64,000 nucleotides of DNA from Cycas panzhihuaensis (taxonomy: Eukaryota; Cycadophyta): assembly GCA_023213395.1 (NCBI GenBank), contig CM041465.1, forward strand, positions 125,123,741 to 125,187,740, read 5' to 3'. Shown here piece after piece: positions 12,040 through 23,007 of the stretch. The position numbers were made by a program, and so were the translations under genes. The stretch's first letter is position 1, and the number at the start of each line of letters is the position of its first letter. Below the pieces are notes generated by a model. It saw only the letters and a program-made list of their open reading frames with translations, did no database searches and had not been told where the DNA came from.

Positions 12040-12096
12040 AGAGCTGCATGATTTACATTATAACATGATATCAGAGCCTTCATTTCATTTCTAACA
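12040..12096 (+). mobile_element. copia-4 5' LTR, right part
   Basis: The LTR interrupted by copia-2 resumes after the target copy and ends ATTTCTAACA at 12096, directly before the primer site. It holds another primer-like motif, TGATATCAGAGCC (12066-12078). The same end (TTTCTAACA or TTTTGAACA) closes the copia-3 LTR and the inverted LTR at 27221. Confidence 0.7.
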
Positions 12097-12108
12097 TGGT
12101 ATCAAAGC
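12097..12108 (+). promoter_or_regulatory. copia-4 primer-binding site
   Basis: TGGTATCAAAGC directly after the LTR end, one mismatch from the initiator-Met tRNA site. About 70 bp of leader-like sequence follows before the SET fragment. Confidence 0.75.
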
Positions 12109-12233
12109 AAGTCTGGGGGCTACATCTATTTTGGGAGTTGTGCTTTCCATCAGCAATATAGGGTCATGAAGAGTGAAACAAATGACATCCCTCTCATTGA
12201 AGGGGTTGTACCCTTCTGTAGGGTTGTAGCGCT

Positions 12234-12581
12234 AAAAAGCTTGCTCTGGATTATTATTATTCCAACGAAAATGACTGCATGGGCCTTTGGGTGCTCCCTA
12301 CCTTTGTCAATCACTCCTGCAACCCTAATTCATAGAGATTGCATGTGGGGAACAATTTGTTTCTGCATGCTGCAAGGGATTTGAGGGTTGGTGATGAGCT
12401 AACTTCTACTTATTGTGATGTGCTTCTTCCCTTGGGCATGCGTAGGAAACTCTACAAGACATGGTCATTTGAATGCAAGTGTCGTTGGTGCGAGTTGAAA
12501 CAGTCCCTAGGAAATGGATTGAGGCCCATCGAGATCAAATTCACAAGGGTCAATAAGGGGAAGAATGGCAGTATGAGATGA
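12234..12581 (+). pseudogene. SET-domain methyltransferase fragment (plant TPR-SET type), captured or inserted
   Basis: Broken piece of a SET-domain protein. The frame starting near 12234 reads GLWVLPTFVNHSCNPN (the NHSCxPN cofactor-binding motif), then an in-frame TAG at 12333-12335, then LHVGNNLFLHAARDLRVGDE, the catalytic-Tyr segment STYCD, and the zinc-binding post-SET cluster CKCRWC. This order is typical of plant SET proteins with N-terminal TPR repeats (an SMYD-like arrangement) that methylate protein lysines. Only the C-terminal half of SET plus post-SET is present, the frame is lost upstream of 12234, and no intron is visible. It lies about 125 bp after the copia-4 primer site in the same orientation, so capture by that element is possible. 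Family call is firm, the exact gene is not. Confidence 0.8.
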
Positions 12582-12960
12582 CCAAAAACACTCCTACTCA
12601 TTTGGCAGTTCTTTTTTTTTTCCTATGCATTAACATACATTTCAAGGCATACCCTCCTTTCTAAATCTGACACCTTCAGATTTATATAAGCATCATATCA
12701 ACATTTTGATATGCACCCTTGAATATATCAATCAAGGGATTTATAGAGCTAAAAGAGCTTCCTAGAACAACATTGAAATTTTATATAGCAAATAACAAAA
12801 AATAGAAGAACTACCTTAAAATATTAGCATTTTTCAATGGTTGCTTGGCTCTATTTACAAACAAAATTTTCCTATCAACAGGGAGTCATTTTTTACCTCC
12901 GGATGATCAAAAAATGCCTCCTTCAACTATTATACGCAATTCCTCTACATTCTACCCACT
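12582..12960. other. Unassigned AT-rich stretch
   Basis: About 380 bp with no coding signal. Removal of gypsy-A joins it to 26685. It probably belongs to the truncated copia-4 or to the minus-strand copia whose LTR is at 27221. Confidence 0.4.
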
Positions 12961-12965
12961 GGCAT
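12961..12965. repeat. Target-site duplication of gypsy-A, left (GGCAT)
   Basis: GGCAT precedes the left LTR and recurs exactly at 26680-26684 after the right LTR, which fixes the limits of gypsy-A. Confidence 0.93.
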
Positions 12966-13839
12966 TGTTGACTTAGTTTTCTCACTTCACTTGTGGGAAA
13001 GTACACTTGTCAAGGAATCACCAGTAGTCTAGTCTAGGATACAGTCAACATGCTTCATACACTAGATCATCACAGATTTATTCACAATTCCATGTAATAA
13101 TGCCAAAGATTACACACAGCAGTACAGTAAACAACAAATATCTATTTCCACGTAACTCTTTCTTTATTAAGCAATAAGTCTTTATACAACAGGTGCTGGA
13201 ATGTATTCCCTATACATTTCAGCTATATACACTAGATTCTGTCATATACATTCCCAGAATGTATGCATCATGGAATGCATCTCCTGTACACTGCTCCGTA
13301 TCACTGAATATATGTTCTGGCTATCGTACCACCATGTGTCTTGAATGCTCGGATCTCACCATTGAGAGTATACCATAGGATTGAATCACTCGGCTCTCGC
13401 CATTGGAATGGTCCTTGCAGATTCCCTTAAATGTGCCTTCTTGGTGTCTTTTCGCTGAAGGGTTATGACTCTCTGTCATAACCGTACCCTTTCAATCTTA
13501 CATGTACCCTTTCATTAATCATTGATTAGTTACCTTTAATTGTTGCCTTTCCATCCGTACGTCCATACGTACGTCCTTGGGTGTTGATGTCATCATTCCA
13601 AGTATCCACTGGTTCAGTTCTACCATGTGTACCCTTGTTGTTTGCTTGCATACCGCAGAGGTACGTATTCTGTATTGCATACTTGTTCAGGTACGCACCT
13701 ATCATACGTACCTAGAATGTTGATTTCTTGCTCTTTTCACGTCATACGTACCTTTGTATGGTCTATACCTGCACTTCAATGATCACACAGCCTACATCTA
13801 GTTCCCACATAGCCTAGTGTGCCAAAATATGTCCCAGCA
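12966..13839 (-). repeat. gypsy-A 3' LTR
   Basis: 874 bp, TGTTGACTTAG to TGTCCCAGCA on the plus strand. Rich in ACGTAC and GTACC words (for example 13553-13575, 13660-13760) and in GGAATG/CATTCC words near 13195-13280. Pairs with 25770-26679, with many scattered differences and small indels. Confidence 0.93.
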
Positions 13840-13940
13840 TCTATCCTGGGTCAACATGATTGGGTTGAGCATCCTTGCTCATCCAAAAAAATTCAAAATT
13901 TGGAGTATTCTTCCCCCTCTCTGCCTCAAGGCTGCTCCTG

Positions 13941-15027
13941 CTACCTCTGCCCTGCTGGTGGATCTTTTGCAGCCAAGATTTCATCGTTAATTTGGGTCAA
14001 GGTTGCTATTATTGCATCCCTTTCTTTGATTTTTTCTTGAAGAGCAGCTATTTCTACTTTGTACCCTTCTTCCATCTCTTTAATCAATTGAATTATTTGG
14101 CAAGATTTGTCATCTGTTTGAGGAGGTGCTGGTGTTTCTCCTTTCTCCATTATAGGAGGGAATTCTGCCCATTCCTCAAGAGAGGGCTCTATTTCTTCTT
14201 CCTCCTCAGGTTCTTCCTCATCTTTCCTTCTTCTGTTGTTTTTCTGGATCGTCTACTTGACACAGTGTGAAATAGGCATCCCTGGAGTTTGTTGCAACCA
14301 TTTGAGAACTCTTGTCATTTCCTTTTGTATTCTTTTCTTGAGTTCTTTATCCCAGGTAGTCTTCAGAAATTCAGTCACCCACTGCTTTACAAGCGGTTCA
14401 TTTGGAGGAATGGTTGTTTTCAAAAGCTATACACCTAGATATTGATAAAATAAAATAGCCAATAACAAGGAGGGATGACGGAATGGGTGTGTTATCACTT
14501 CTTGACCCTGTTGCACCATATTTATTGCCAAGAATTCTGACCAATTTAAGTTTTTCTCCATCTTGAATCTTTGGTAATATTGGCATCATTCCCCCTGGAA
14601 TGTATGTATACTTCCTTTTTGATAAGAATCTTGAATTTATAACCTTGGCCACCCATTGTAATCTGGCATCTTTTATATCTACCACACGAATTCCTCTCGA
14701 TGTTAATTGAGTATTTTCCTGGCAAAACTCCTTCAACCAAGTCTCACAGTTCACTTCTGATCTTTTGGTGGCTGTGGGAACTTCCCCCTCGTTTGGGAGT
14801 CCTATCAGTAGATGAATTATCTATGTGTCTAGCTTAACCTTCTTCAAATCCTTTTTTAGTTCCAATAAAATATTCTCCATGAGTTCTTGGTCAAACTAAG
14901 GAGGGTTACAGTATATATATTCTCCCCATCCTGCTTGTTTGACTTTAGCCCTGAATTGGGAAGGCAATCCTTTTAACTCCCTCCTAAGCTTAGGCAGGAA
15001 GGTTTCTGGGCATCCTACTGTCTGCAT
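13941..15027 (-). pseudogene. gypsy-A extra ORF downstream of pol (aORF) with coiled-coil tail
   Basis: Starts MQTVGCPETFLPKL at 15027 and runs, with stops and one frame change near 14430, to a C-terminal segment EMEEGYKVEIAALQEKIKER (13941-14150), predicted by eye to be a coiled coil. The core contains GIRVVDIKDARLQWVAKVIN and KYTYIPGGMMPIL. Related copies occur in gypsy-B, -D and -E at the same place, between IN and the 3' LTR. The core has a loose likeness to the plant-transposon-protein ORFs of Athila/Tat-type elements, which is a suggestion only. No signal peptide or membrane helix is visible, so it is not an obvious envelope protein. Function unknown. Confidence 0.75.
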
Positions 15028-15249
15028 GGTCACTGGCTATGGGATTCCCAGAGGTAGAACTGTTGTAACCAAGAAATGCAAATTTGAACCCTACGTGCGT
15101 ACCTTTTTTGAAATGGTTAACTGTTCTTGGAATTATTCTTCAAAATCTGCGTTGAATCTTTGCTCCGTTGTTTTCTCAGATCATGAGGATTCCCTTCAGT
15201 TGCTTGTTCTTGTGAATTCGGCTCAAATTCCCCTCTTTTCTCCATTGCG

Positions 15250-15510
15250 TACCATGCGAGAATGTTTGCAGGTACATATTATATACTTTTGTCTTATTCG
15301 GCCTTTTATTCTATGTGTACTCGATAGTGTACTTTTTAGGTACGTATAGTGTAATTCGGTTCACTTATTCATTTTTTTCACTGTGTGTACCTGGTAATGC
15401 ACTTTTCTGGTACGTATAGGGTATTTTGGCTCACTTTCTTACTTTTTTGCACTGTGTGTACAAGGTAACATACTTTTCTGGTACGTATAGTGTATTTTGT
15501 TGGTACATGT
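15250..15510 (-). repeat. gypsy-A tandem GTACGTA array upstream of the extra ORF
   Basis: Four diverged copies of a unit of about 70 bp, marked by GGTAC(G/A)TAT at 15271, 15339, 15409 and 15480 (spacing 68-71). Each unit pairs a GTAC-containing block with a second across a short T-rich loop. The array lies between the IN end and the extra ORF start, as in gypsy-B. Confidence 0.8.
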
Positions 15511-15699
15511 GTAAAAAAAATCTAATTTTTCTAATAGAATTTCTCTTCGTTCCGATTTTTCTTGTCGTGATATATCCTTCCCTTTCATGATTTTCCATAT
15601 TGCTTATTTGTATGATATGAGTTACGGTTATTTTTCTTGTTTTTTTATTTTTTTGTATTTTTTTGTTATGGTACAACTAGTTGATTCCTCTGGTGGATT

Positions 15700-16015
15700 T
15701 GTCACTCACTAGCTATGACAGGGTTTGAGTTTGCTGTCGTTGACCATTTCAAGCAGTAGTTTGCTTGCTAGTTTCTGCAACTGGATAGTGTCATTCCTGT
15801 ACACCTTCTCAATCATATATGGGCCTTTCCAATGCATCTTCAATTCTCCCTAGGGTGTTTAGGATTTATTGTTGAATCGCCATACTCGATCACCCTTTTT
15901 GAAATACAATGTCCTATCGTGGCAGTCGTGTCTTACCCTTTTTCACCTTTTCCTTGGTGTGGTATGCTTTGTCGATTTCTTCTTATGATCCTTTAATTGA
16001 TCTTTGTTTATTATT
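15700..16015 (-). pseudogene. gypsy-A integrase C-terminal scrap
   Basis: Read on the minus strand this aligns with the IN tail of gypsy-B (31830-32150), the part that follows the catalytic core and ends near a GSRLKPY-type motif. It is frame-broken. Its right edge at about 16015 joins directly to the second Gag-like domain, marking a deletion of RT, RNase H and most of IN. Confidence 0.65.
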
Positions 16016-16017
16016 CC

Positions 16018-16638
16018 TTATCCCAACCAATGTTCTATAAAATGTATCAAATGGAAAATCCCATATAGTGGTTCTCCATAAAAGGGCTTCACATAATCTC
16101 CAACGTATTCTTCATAATTTCTATCTTCTGGAATGGCAATTTTGTTTCCTAGACCGGAATCTCTAGGGATACTCTCAGCAAGTTCCTTTTCTTCTTCCTC
16201 AGATTTGGCGCCAATGGTTGAAAAGGTCCTTTCACTGGGTAGGTGTACCTCTAAAGAAGATGAGGAAGGTTTGTTACTTCCTTCCTCGAGCTGGGATGAG
16301 GGTGGGAAAGGGCAGTCTACCTCAGGACCCACACCAAAGGTAGAGGGAAGGTTAGGGTTAGAGGGGGTTGGGGTATCGAGAGGTGAATTAAGGTAAGGGT
16401 TTGGGTTAAAAGGGGTATTTGTGTTTGGGTCTAGGTTTTCTATATTATTATTAACACTCGTATACTCAACAGATTTAAATTTAATATCAATGTCCTCAGT
16501 TACATTCTGAGTAAGTAGGTTACACCTATAGAAAAAAGAATTAACTTCATATGCATCCTGTAACCAATAATCCACAAATTTCGTTCTATTCTCATCATCG
16601 GAAGAATTGTAGATTTCCCCGAAGTAAGTAGGTTCCAT
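16018..16638 (-). pseudogene. gypsy-A second Gag-like domain, N-terminal part
   Basis: 206 codons, starting MEPTYFGEIYNSSDDEN. It aligns with gypsy-B 35039-35830: FVDYWLQDAYEVN, a Ser/Pro/Glu-rich linker with PSTFGVGPEVD, then VGDYVKPFYGEPLYG and HFIEHWLG. The part holding the LRGxAWYWY motif in gypsy-B is lost to the deletion. It lies downstream of protease, where RT would normally start. Confidence 0.7.
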
Positions 16639-16641
16639 CTC

Positions 16642-17332
16642 TTAGGAGTTAATCATCTTAGTTGCCTCTTCAGTTGCGTGGTATAAGTTTCCTTCATCAA
16701 ACAAGGACATTGTTTCCTCACTCGCAATAGTTGTGCTTGATCCATTGTCTGGTATCACCTCAATAGAATTATTTCCCAACGTCGAAAGGACCATTTCATT
16801 CCCACCATCTAATAATGTAAAAGTTACATCTCTCCAACTTTGGAGACACTGTGTTTTGTACAACCATGGTCTCCCCAATAACGTGAAATAGGGTGTCGCA
16901 CCCTTCTCTATTTCCACAATTGTGAAATCAATTCTGACAACAATCCCTGCCACATCCACCTTGATGTTGGCGAGTTTCCCCACAGGTCTTACCAACAATT
17001 CATTTGCTAATTTTAGTGAATAAGTAGCTGCTTCTAGCTTTGGGCTCCCCAACTTCCGCCATGTCGAGGTTGGTAATACGTTTACAATAGCTCCTCCATC
17101 CATGATTACCCTTGAGAATTTTTCTCCCAATACAATGATTGTTACCATTGGGTCCATATCGAATGATGGCATTGCTTTCTTTAAACTCTTAGTGATTTCT
17201 TGTCGTTGTAGTATTCCTCCTTTGATCCAATATATTACTTGACATAAGGGAATTGTCAATTACAATTGTTTGACTAGGTTTTCCATTAACAACAACATCA
17301 GTGGAATATCTTCTACCGATAAAGCCTTAAAC
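16642..17332 (-). pseudogene. gypsy-A protease segment, copy 1
   Basis: Aspartic protease domain with the active-site stretch VIMDGGAIVNVLPTSTWRKL, where the usual D(S/T)G is DGG, followed by FTIVEIEKGATPYFTLLGRP. DGG with LGRPWL is typical of the plant Athila/Tat branch. It cleaves Gag-Pol in the particle. Bases 16668-17332 are repeated without indels at 23008-23672; copy 1 ends at the left edge of the chromovirus. Confidence 0.85.
16668..17332. repeat. 665-bp direct duplication flanking the chromovirus, left copy
   Basis: Matches 23008-23672 with the same spacing throughout and few base changes. The two copies sit exactly at the two edges of the nested chromovirus. This is far longer than the 5-bp duplication made by integrase, so it arose by another event. 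Confidence 0.9.
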
Positions 17333-17847
17333 GAGCGTTCTAGGAAAACCCTCTCTTTAGGGGCCTATCAACCGACTTAAACCCCAGAAATGAGCGCAAG
17401 AATATTAGCCGACCAGTAAGCTAGTTTTCTAGCCGACTTCATTAATGGTTCACTCCCAGTGAACTGTCCTAATTCTGGCCGACTTCAAACAAGATAATAA
17501 TCGACCATTATAAATAGGGAGCAAAGCCCTCATTTTGTATCATCACTTGGTTGGATCTCTTCTACATTTTCGGCTCTAGGGCTGCAGTTGGCTCGGCCTT
17601 TTGGCCTGAGATATTTGGAGGATTCCCACCTCGAAGGGCAGTCGTTCAGTAAGGATATTTTGTTTGTATTTTGCATAATATATTTACCTTTATTTGTACT
17701 ATTTCCATTACTTTATTTCGGTGTTTTATGGTGAATTTCCAATATTCATTATTAGTTGAGATTGAAGAGATCTGTTCAAATCTATATTAGACCAGGATCT
17801 GTGAATCTTTGTGTTATTTCTGAATTAAGTTAAAAGCTTCTACTACA
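17331..17847 (+). repeat. Chromovirus 5' LTR
   Basis: 517 bp, first clear matching bases GCGTTCTAGG at 17335, end TTCTACTACA at 17847. Pairs with 22490-23007. A TATA-like TATAAATAG lies at 17510-17518. Confidence 0.93.
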
Positions 17848-17849
17848 AG

Positions 17850-17861
17850 TGGTATCAGAGC
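17850..17861 (+). promoter_or_regulatory. Chromovirus primer-binding site
   Basis: TGGTATCAGAGC, an exact initiator-Met tRNA type site, two bases after the LTR. Confidence 0.92.
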
Positions 17862-17965
17862 TTCATTGAAGCTATCCTGTGGAAAAGTGTCTCTAGAGAA
17901 TATAGTCGAATTTTTTTCGGAAGGGGATCAATACAGTCTAACAGCCATCAGGAGGGTCAAATTTT

Positions 17966-19192
17966 TTGCGAGAAGGAAGTGAAAATTTTCCTCACCCTCC
18001 CGCCCGTGGATTTTTGAGAAGAGCCCAATCCGAGTTACGCTCTAAGAAGGTTATACAACAAAAGAAGATCTCGACTGGCCAAGGCCAATCCAGTCAGGAA
18101 CATATCACCTCAGACGAAGTAGGAAAGGAAATCCTAGCCTCGTTAGCAGGCCTCTCAGACCTCATGCATAAAATCAACATAAAATTGGACGAACCACAAG
18201 CAGAACCAATATGGGCCAAACAAGAAAAGGAAATAGAACAAGGAAATACAAGTAATTTCGAAGGAAGATTTAAAACAGGAGGAGGATATCAAAGAAGAAA
18301 CTGTAAGAGTAATGAAGGGGTGACAATGGCAAAGATCACCTTAGAGAAATTTGACCCCGATAAATCGAGTGATATAAGAGGATGGATCCTACAGATGGAA
18401 ACCTATTTCTTAGTCTACGCGATACCAGAACATGAGCAAGTATCTTTGGCATCATTACATTTGTACGGTCGAGCCTTGAAATGGTATTCATGGTGGCTTC
18501 GAACCAATGGGAAACAGGCAGAAAGCTGGCATGGATTCATAACCCAATATGAAGACTCATGGAGTACAGACTACTTCGCCCAGTTGACAAGATTACAGCA
18601 AACTAGCTCAGTCCAAGAGTTCACTGAACAATTTCAAGTGTTACAATGTCTAATTCCGACAACTGTGCCACCAGAACTCCTTCTGGAAACATACATTAGC
18701 GGATTGAAACCTCCAATAAGATATCGTCTAAAAGCAATGGAGGTACCAACATTAAATTCAGCAATCAAAACAGCAAGATGCGTGGAAGCAGAACTGCGGG
18801 AAACTAGACCTACATTCACACGCAGAACAAAAACCTCACAAGGATTTAACCCAAACTAGAACAGGTCAAGAACTAAAGCGGAGGCTCCATTAGCAATTAG
18901 AAATAATCAAGAGACAACAACAAAGGAAGAACACATGAGGAAAGGAACTTGTTTCAAATGCGGTGCGAAATGGAATCGCGAACATCAATGCGCCGGCAAG
19001 AAGGTATATATGATTAATACCGAAGATACAATAATATCGGAGGAAGAAGAAGCACCCGAGGAAATTCATGAAGAAGTTGAAGAAAAGCCAGAGGAAGCTG
19101 AAGTAGATGAATTATTGGAGCTATATACAGAAAATGTACACATATCAGTCCAAGCAATTACAGGACAAAGTGTTACGCCGCAAACACTTTGA
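17966..19192 (+). pseudogene. Chromovirus gag
   Basis: Gag reads from about 17966. The capsid domain lies at 18330-18800 with LEKFDPDKSSDIRGWILQME, LYGRALKWYSWW and LPTTVPPELLLE-like spacing. A TAG at 18857-18859 interrupts it; the frame goes on to the chromovirus-type knuckle CFKCGAKWNREHQC at 18950-18990 and a Glu-rich tail. A second stop at 19190-19192 separates it from protease. Length is about 400 codons, normal for chromoviruses. Confidence 0.88.
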
Positions 19193-19201
19193 TTCCAAGG
19201 G

Positions 19202-20932
19202 ATGATAAAAGGGGTACCTGTCGCAATTCTAGTCGATAGTGGTAGTACACACAACTTTATAAATAGGGCAACTGCAAAGAAGCTTGGAATTAAAGTAGAA
19301 CCAATAAACACATTCCAAGTGTCAATTGCAAATGGGAAAACAGCACCGTGCGGAGGATTCTGCAAAAAAATTAATTTACAGATGGGTGAATATTGCACAA
19401 ACACATGCATGTTTGCAATGCAAATCGGTGGTGTGGATGCAGTATTGGAAATCCAGTGGCTTCAAACTCTGGGTAATATAGTCACTAATTATATGACCAA
19501 ATTTATGTGCTTTCACCAGGGAGGACATAAGTATCAATTGCAGGCACCAGCAACGCCACCAGTACAACTAGTCTCATCACACCGAATGGAGAAGATCCTC
19601 AGGAAAAACCCATCAGCATATATTATGACATACTATAAGGTTGAAATCGAGGATACTCCACCAAAGATTCAACAAATTATAGAAGAATACAAGACAGTGT
19701 TCAATGAACCGAAAGGACTACCGCCTCTTCGAGAAAATCAACATACAATTGAACTTATACCAGGTGCAATGCCAGTCAACGTTCGACCATATAGACATCT
19801 GTATCATTTACGGAAAGAAATCAAGAAAATCACAAGCGAACTCCTATCCCAAGGGAGTATTACCCCTAGCACAAGCCCATTCGCAGCCCCAGTTGTTATC
19901 AGTGCAAAAAAGGATGGTTCATACAAAATGTGTGTAGACTACCGAGGTCTCAATCAATTAACAATCAAGAACAGGTACCCGATCTCCCGCATTGACGATC
20001 TATTGGACGAAATTCATGGAGCAAATTACTTTCCAAAAATTGATTTACGCTCAGGATATCATCAAATCCGGATAAGAGAAGAAAACGTCTACAAGACAGC
20101 GTTCAAAACACATGAAGGCCTATTCAAATTTAAGGCAATGCCATTTGGATTAACAAACACGCTGGCAACATTTTAGAGAACCATGAACGATACCTTCAGG
20201 CAAGTACTACGTAAATTCGTGTTAATTTTCGTTGATGATATCGTAATCTATAGTAAGACATGGGAAGAGCATCTAGAACACCTGAAAATTGTTTTCCGAA
20301 TTTTGCGCGATAATCAATTCTTTGCCAATAAGAATAAATGTTCGTTTGCTAAGAAAGAACTAGAATACTTAGGCCATATCATAACTAGACAAGGTATAAG
20401 AATTCATCCAAAGAAAATACAAGCAATTGTCAATTGGCCAACCCCAACAAGTGTTACAGCAGTTCGAGGATTCTTGGGGACAACAGGATTTGTTAGGAAG
20501 TTTATAAAGGGTTATGCACACCTAACAGCACCCCTCACGGATTTAACAAAGAAAGATGCATTTGCTTGGAACCTGAAAGCAGGAGAAGCTTTTGGTAATC
20601 TTAAGAAGGCCATGATAACAGCTCCAGTGTTAACAACACCTAATTTTTCGAAACCATTCGTATTGGAATGTGATGCATCGGGATTCATAGGAGCAGTCTT
20701 ACTCCAAGATGAAAGACCAATAGCTTATGAGAGTCGGAAGTTAAATAACAGAGAAAAACTCAAACCCATATATGATAAGGAGATGCTCGCTATCATGCAC
20801 GCCATCCAGCAATGGCGACAATATCTATTAGGAAATTCCTTTCAAGTGCGCACAGATCATGATAGTCTGAAATACTTCCTCAGACAGAAGACATCGTCCG
20901 ATGAGCAACAAAAATGGGTCAGTAAGTTGTAG
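19202..20932 (+). pseudogene. Chromovirus protease, reverse transcriptase, RNase H
   Basis: Protease has the active site [20 protein letters not shown] near 19226. RT shows [20 protein letters not shown], then [13 protein letters not shown], then a TAG at 20174-20176 where the family has Gln, then FVDDIVIYSKTWEEHL with the catalytic DD near 20230. RNase H includes VLECDASGFIGAVL and DKEMLAIMHAIQQWR. A second TAG at 20930-20932 also looks like a Gln codon change. Copies RNA into DNA in the family; inactive here. Confidence 0.92.
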
Positions 20933-22090
20933 AATTTTGATTTCACAATAGTATACAAGAAAGGCAAAGAGAATATTATAGCAGACGCATTCCCAGATGA
21001 AGCGAAAGAAGGTCCTTCATTACAGTTGATATCAACAATTATGCCCTCATGGTCAAAATCCATTAGAATTGAATATATGGCAGATCCAAGATACCAAAAA
21101 CTCCTAAATAACATGAAGGGAAGCAATTCAAATAAATACCAACAAAAGGGCGATCTGATTCTTAGGAACAGCAAAATCTGTATTCCCAAAAATTCCAAAT
21201 TAAAGGAAATTATATTGCAAGAAGCACATTCAGTCCCAGAAGCAGGCCACACCAGTATAGACAAGACATATCAGAAGATAAAAGCGTCGTACTTTTGGAA
21301 GGGCTTGAAATAAGACGTTCAAAACTTCGTGATAGAATGTGACACTTGTCAACGAAAGAAGGTAGAATGTGTAAAGACCCCAGGTCTCCTATAACCCCTA
21401 CCAATTCCCAACCAAAAATGGGAAGAAATTTCAATGGATTTTATTACAAGTCTCCCAAAATCAGAAGGTAAAGATGCAATCTTTGTCACAGTCGATAGAT
21501 TAACAAAGTATAGCCATTTTCGAGGGCTACAGTCAACAGGGAAGGCAAGTGACGTAGTAGAACTATACATGAAAGAAATCCATAGACTACATGGGTTTCC
21601 TAAAACTATTGTTAGCGATAGGGATCCAAAGTTCACCAGTAAATTTTTGAAGGATTTATTTAGAATTACAGGTACAAAATTACACATGAGCACAACGTAT
21701 CATCCCCAAACCGATGGACAGACAGAGATAGTCAACAAATGTCTAGAAGGTTATTTGACGAATTTCTGCTCAGATAAACAAAATCAGTGGCACAAGTGGC
21801 TGCACCTAGCCGAGTGGTGGTATAATACAAGATACCACTCTTCCACCAAGATGACGCCATTCCAGGCTCTTTACAGATACTAGCTGCCATCTCTATTGAT
21901 ATGGAATGGATCATCCCAGGTTCAAACTGTCCAAGAACACCAAAAGCAAATGGAAGACACGGTTAGAATTCTTAAGGACAATTTGGCAATGGCAAGAAAC
22001 AGAATGAAGCGACAGCCAAGCAATGATCGTAAAGGAGCTTCCAAAAAGATGATTGGGTTTTTCTCCAGTTACAACCATACAAACAAACGT
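20933..22090 (+). pseudogene. Chromovirus integrase
   Basis: The zinc-binding region around 21225-21360 keeps the HH and CDTCQRKK parts but has a stop after FWKGLK. The catalytic core (21434-21883) shows VTVDRLTKYSHF, IVSDRDPKFTS and QTDGQTEIVNK, the D, D and E positions of the DDE triad. A stop at 21881-21883 follows FQALYRY. The C-terminal part is frame-broken. Confidence 0.9.
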
Positions 22091-22283
22091 CATTGAACAA
22101 GACGAAGACACAAAAGCTTGCTCCCCGATATTTTGGACTATATCAAATACTTGACAGAATCGAGGAAGTAGCCTACAAACTTAATTTACCGACAACAAGC
22201 AAGATCCATGATACCTTTCATGTTTCATGCCTAAAGAAAAAGATTGGCGACAAGATAGTACCACAAACATCTTTGCCAGAAAT

Positions 22284-22480
22284 CAATGAAGAAGGAAATT
22301 ATACTAGAACCAGAAGGGATACTCCAAATTCGCACCAGGCAACTTCGAACAAGACAAATCAAAGAGTACTTCATAAAATGACAAACATTGGATATAGAAG
22401 ACGCGACATGGGAGTCAGACGAATGGATATAACAATTTCCAAAGCTACCAATGCTTTGAGGGCAAAGCATTGTTTTCAAG
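22284..22480 (+). pseudogene. Chromodomain at the integrase C terminus, frameshifted
   Basis: In the frame one base off from the ORF at 22093-22539 the sequence reads LEPEGILQIRTRQLRTRQIK, EYFIK, a stop where Trp is expected, then TLDIEDATWESDEWI. This is the pattern of a chromodomain (aromatic and acidic residues around ATWE). In chromoviruses the domain can steer integration toward particular chromatin. One frameshift and three stops disable it. Confidence 0.75.
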
Positions 22481-22489
22481 GGGGCGACT
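22476..22489 (+). promoter_or_regulatory. Chromovirus polypurine tract
   Basis: CAAGGGGGCGACT directly before the right LTR; a purine-rich plus-strand primer site. Confidence 0.75.
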
Positions 22490-23007
22490 TGTTGCGTTCT
22501 AGGAAAACCCTCTCTTTAGGGGCCTGTCAACCGACTTAAACCCCAAAAATGAGCGCAGGAATATTAGCCGACCAGTAAGCCAGTTTTCTGGCCAACTTCA
22601 TTAATGGTTCACTCCCAGTGAACTGTCCTAATTCTAGCCGACTTCAAACAAGATAATAATCGACCATTATAAATAAGGAGCAAAGCCCTCATTTTGTATC
22701 ATCACTTCGATTGGATCTCTTCTACATTTTCGGCTCTAGCGCTGCAGTTGGCTCGGCCTTTTGGCCTGAGATATTTGGAGGATTCCCGCCTCAAAGGGCA
22801 GTCGTTCAGTAAGGATATTTTGTTTGTATTTTGCATAATATATTTACCTTTATTTGTACTATTTCCATTACTTTATTTCAGTGTTTTATGGTGAATTTCC
22901 AATATTCATTATTATTTGAGTTTGAAGAGATCTATTCAAATCTATATTATACCAGTATTTGTGAATCTTTGTGTTATTTCTGAATTAAGTTAAAAGCTTC
23001 CGCTACA
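22490..23007 (+). repeat. Chromovirus 3' LTR
   Basis: 518 bp, starts TGTTGCGTTCTAGG and ends TTCCGCTACA. Pairs with 17331-17847. Gypsy-A resumes immediately after it, at the base equivalent to 16668. Confidence 0.94.

Larger units (their letters stand above)
17331..23007 (+). mobile_element. Nested Ty3/gypsy chromovirus
   Basis: Plus-strand element of about 5.7 kb within gypsy-A: LTR, initiator-Met primer site, gag, PR, RT, RNase H, IN, chromodomain, polypurine tract, LTR. The LTRs show about 20 differences over about 515 bp by eye. The right edge is clean (GCTACA); the left LTR lacks its first four bases (TGTT on the right, ACGA on the left). No 5-bp duplication is visible; a 665-bp host duplication replaces it. 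Several stops make it inactive. Confidence 0.95.

Noticed and set aside
13941-14754. Envelope glycoprotein call for the extra ORF
   Set aside because: No signal peptide, membrane helix or Cys pattern is visible in any of the four copies; only position is env-like.
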